A stretch of DNA of 64,000 nt from Phocaeicola faecium (GTDB lineage Bacteria > Bacteroidota > Bacteroidia > Bacteroidales > Bacteroidaceae), in assembly GCF_014837055.1 (NCBI RefSeq), contig NZ_JACSPQ010000001.1, positions 113,035 to 177,034 on the forward strand. The letters run 5' to 3'. Shown in pieces: positions 63,598 to 64,000 of the stretch (position 1 is the first letter of the stretch; each line of letters opens with the position of its first letter). A program made the position numbers and the translations under genes. Below the pieces are notes generated by a model. That model was not told where the DNA came from. It saw only the letters and a program-made list of their open reading frames with translations, and did no database searches.

Positions 63598-64000
63598 TTA
63601 GAATCTTCTTAATGTTAGTGTTGCGTAATCAGACCGGATAACCAAGTTTTTTCCATCGGCTTTTATCACCTCAAATTCCGTGTTGGCAGAGTTAAGTCCG
63701 TAGCCATTCAGCATATCGGTGTCGGGCGTGGAAAAATCTCCGGTGCCTCCGCTTTGGTAGTATAATTGGTTTATCGTAATCCGGTTCAGAGCTTCGTCAT
63801 ACCGATATAATCCTTTGAGGGTAGGCAAGCCTAACGAACCGCCTTTTTCTGAAAGCTCGGCTATCTGGAGCTGGATGCTGTAATAAATGCGTTCGCAAGG
63901 ATGCACTTTCTCATCGCTCGTTGTAGTAAATTCCGTCAGTTGCCAAAAACCTTCAATGTCTCTGTTTATCGGCTCTTTCTTGCAACTGCTTAGGATGAAT
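63598..64000 (-). CDS. Lipocalin-like lipoprotein (DUF4847-like), N-terminus outside window
   Basis: The reading frame is open to the window edge, giving at least 133 residues; the first codons lie beyond it. The visible N-terminal residues are [10 protein letters not shown], a lipobox end with the Lys-rich mark after Cys, so it is a lipoprotein. The next part, [12 protein letters not shown], resembles the opening of lipocalin-like DUFs, and the chain ends [11 protein letters not shown], beta-rich. A GTG at 63906 could be mistaken for a start, but the frame continues upstream. The family name (DUF4847) is from memory and unsure. The gene leads gmd by 16 bases. Confidence 0.7.
   Translation of the reverse strand, partial: FILSSCKKEPINRDIEGFWQLTEFTTTSDEKVHPCERIYYSIQLQIAELSEKGGSLGLPTLKGLYRYDEALNRITINQLYYQSGGTGDFSTPDTDMLNGYGLNSANTEFEVIKADGKNLVIRSDYATLTLRRF

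Noticed and set aside
63598-63906. Complete 102-residue protein starting at a GTG (63906)
   Set aside because: The frame stays open to the window edge and the upstream part encodes a lipobox, so the gene is truncated by the window rather than starting there.

Overview
The window is a chromosomal segment of a Bacteroidales bacterium, most likely Bacteroides or Phocaeicola. The evidence is a SusC/SusD polysaccharide utilisation locus, type III glutamine synthetase, LL-diaminopimelate aminotransferase, a short primary sigma factor, many Bacteroidetes-only DUF proteins, weak Shine-Dalgarno sequences, and recurrent TAnnTTTG -7 promoter boxes. I cannot fix the species from the sequence. Most of it is core housekeeping DNA; no phage, insertion sequence or CRISPR array was seen.

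Layout. 1-6030: a tRNA-Gly cut by the window edge, a small gene plus riboflavin synthase, a YihY-type membrane protein, RNase P RNA, a DegP/HtrA protease and the primary sigma factor. 6035-10306 (minus): a tight six-gene envelope operon (DUF4199, glycosyltransferase 2, DUF6452-like lipoprotein, DUF6048-like protein, MntP, ApbE). 10444-10716: an SRP RNA gene followed by tRNA-Thr and a terminator. 11046-18541: S9 peptidase, YidC, CTP synthase and a divergent DUF3078 gene. 18780-31816 (minus): an N-glycan-type PUL (SusC, SusD, GH18, two surface lipoproteins, then GH20 and a DUF4838/GH163-like enzyme). 32533-43799: TRIC channel, DUF1460, TPR protein, GlnS, GlnN, DapL, YitT, a Crp-type regulator and a 16-residue-repeat protein. 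43808-53346: acyl-CoA ligase, MaoC hydratase, TIGR02757, PAP2, DgkA, ExoIII, an outer-membrane barrel, a LysM/binding-protein fusion, an MFS exporter and a short Ogt. 53398-64000: UvrA, YbaK, AspS, GtrA, ACT protein, PaaK, a broken UpxY-type antiterminator, Fcl, Gmd and a truncated lipoprotein gene.

The most unusual signal is a family of seven intergenic elements of about 95-109 bp (near 3003, 10790, 18611, 32131, 46277, 52954, 60889). In the best copies both ends are short inverted repeats (CCTGAAAAAC / GTTTTTTCAGG) that enclose two internal hairpins, built from a small set of interchangeable arms (CTACCCATAG, CTACCGTTAG, ATCCGCATGTGT). They occur in convergent, divergent and tandem gaps. 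One copy supplies the stop codon of the MFS gene and the start codon of ogt. I do not recognise this family by name; it is the best candidate here for an undescribed repeat or RNA-level system.

Several gene starts were moved downstream because a -7 box lies inside or next to the longest possible reading frame (DUF4199, pyrG, yitT, acyl-CoA ligase, MaoC, LysM protein, paaK).
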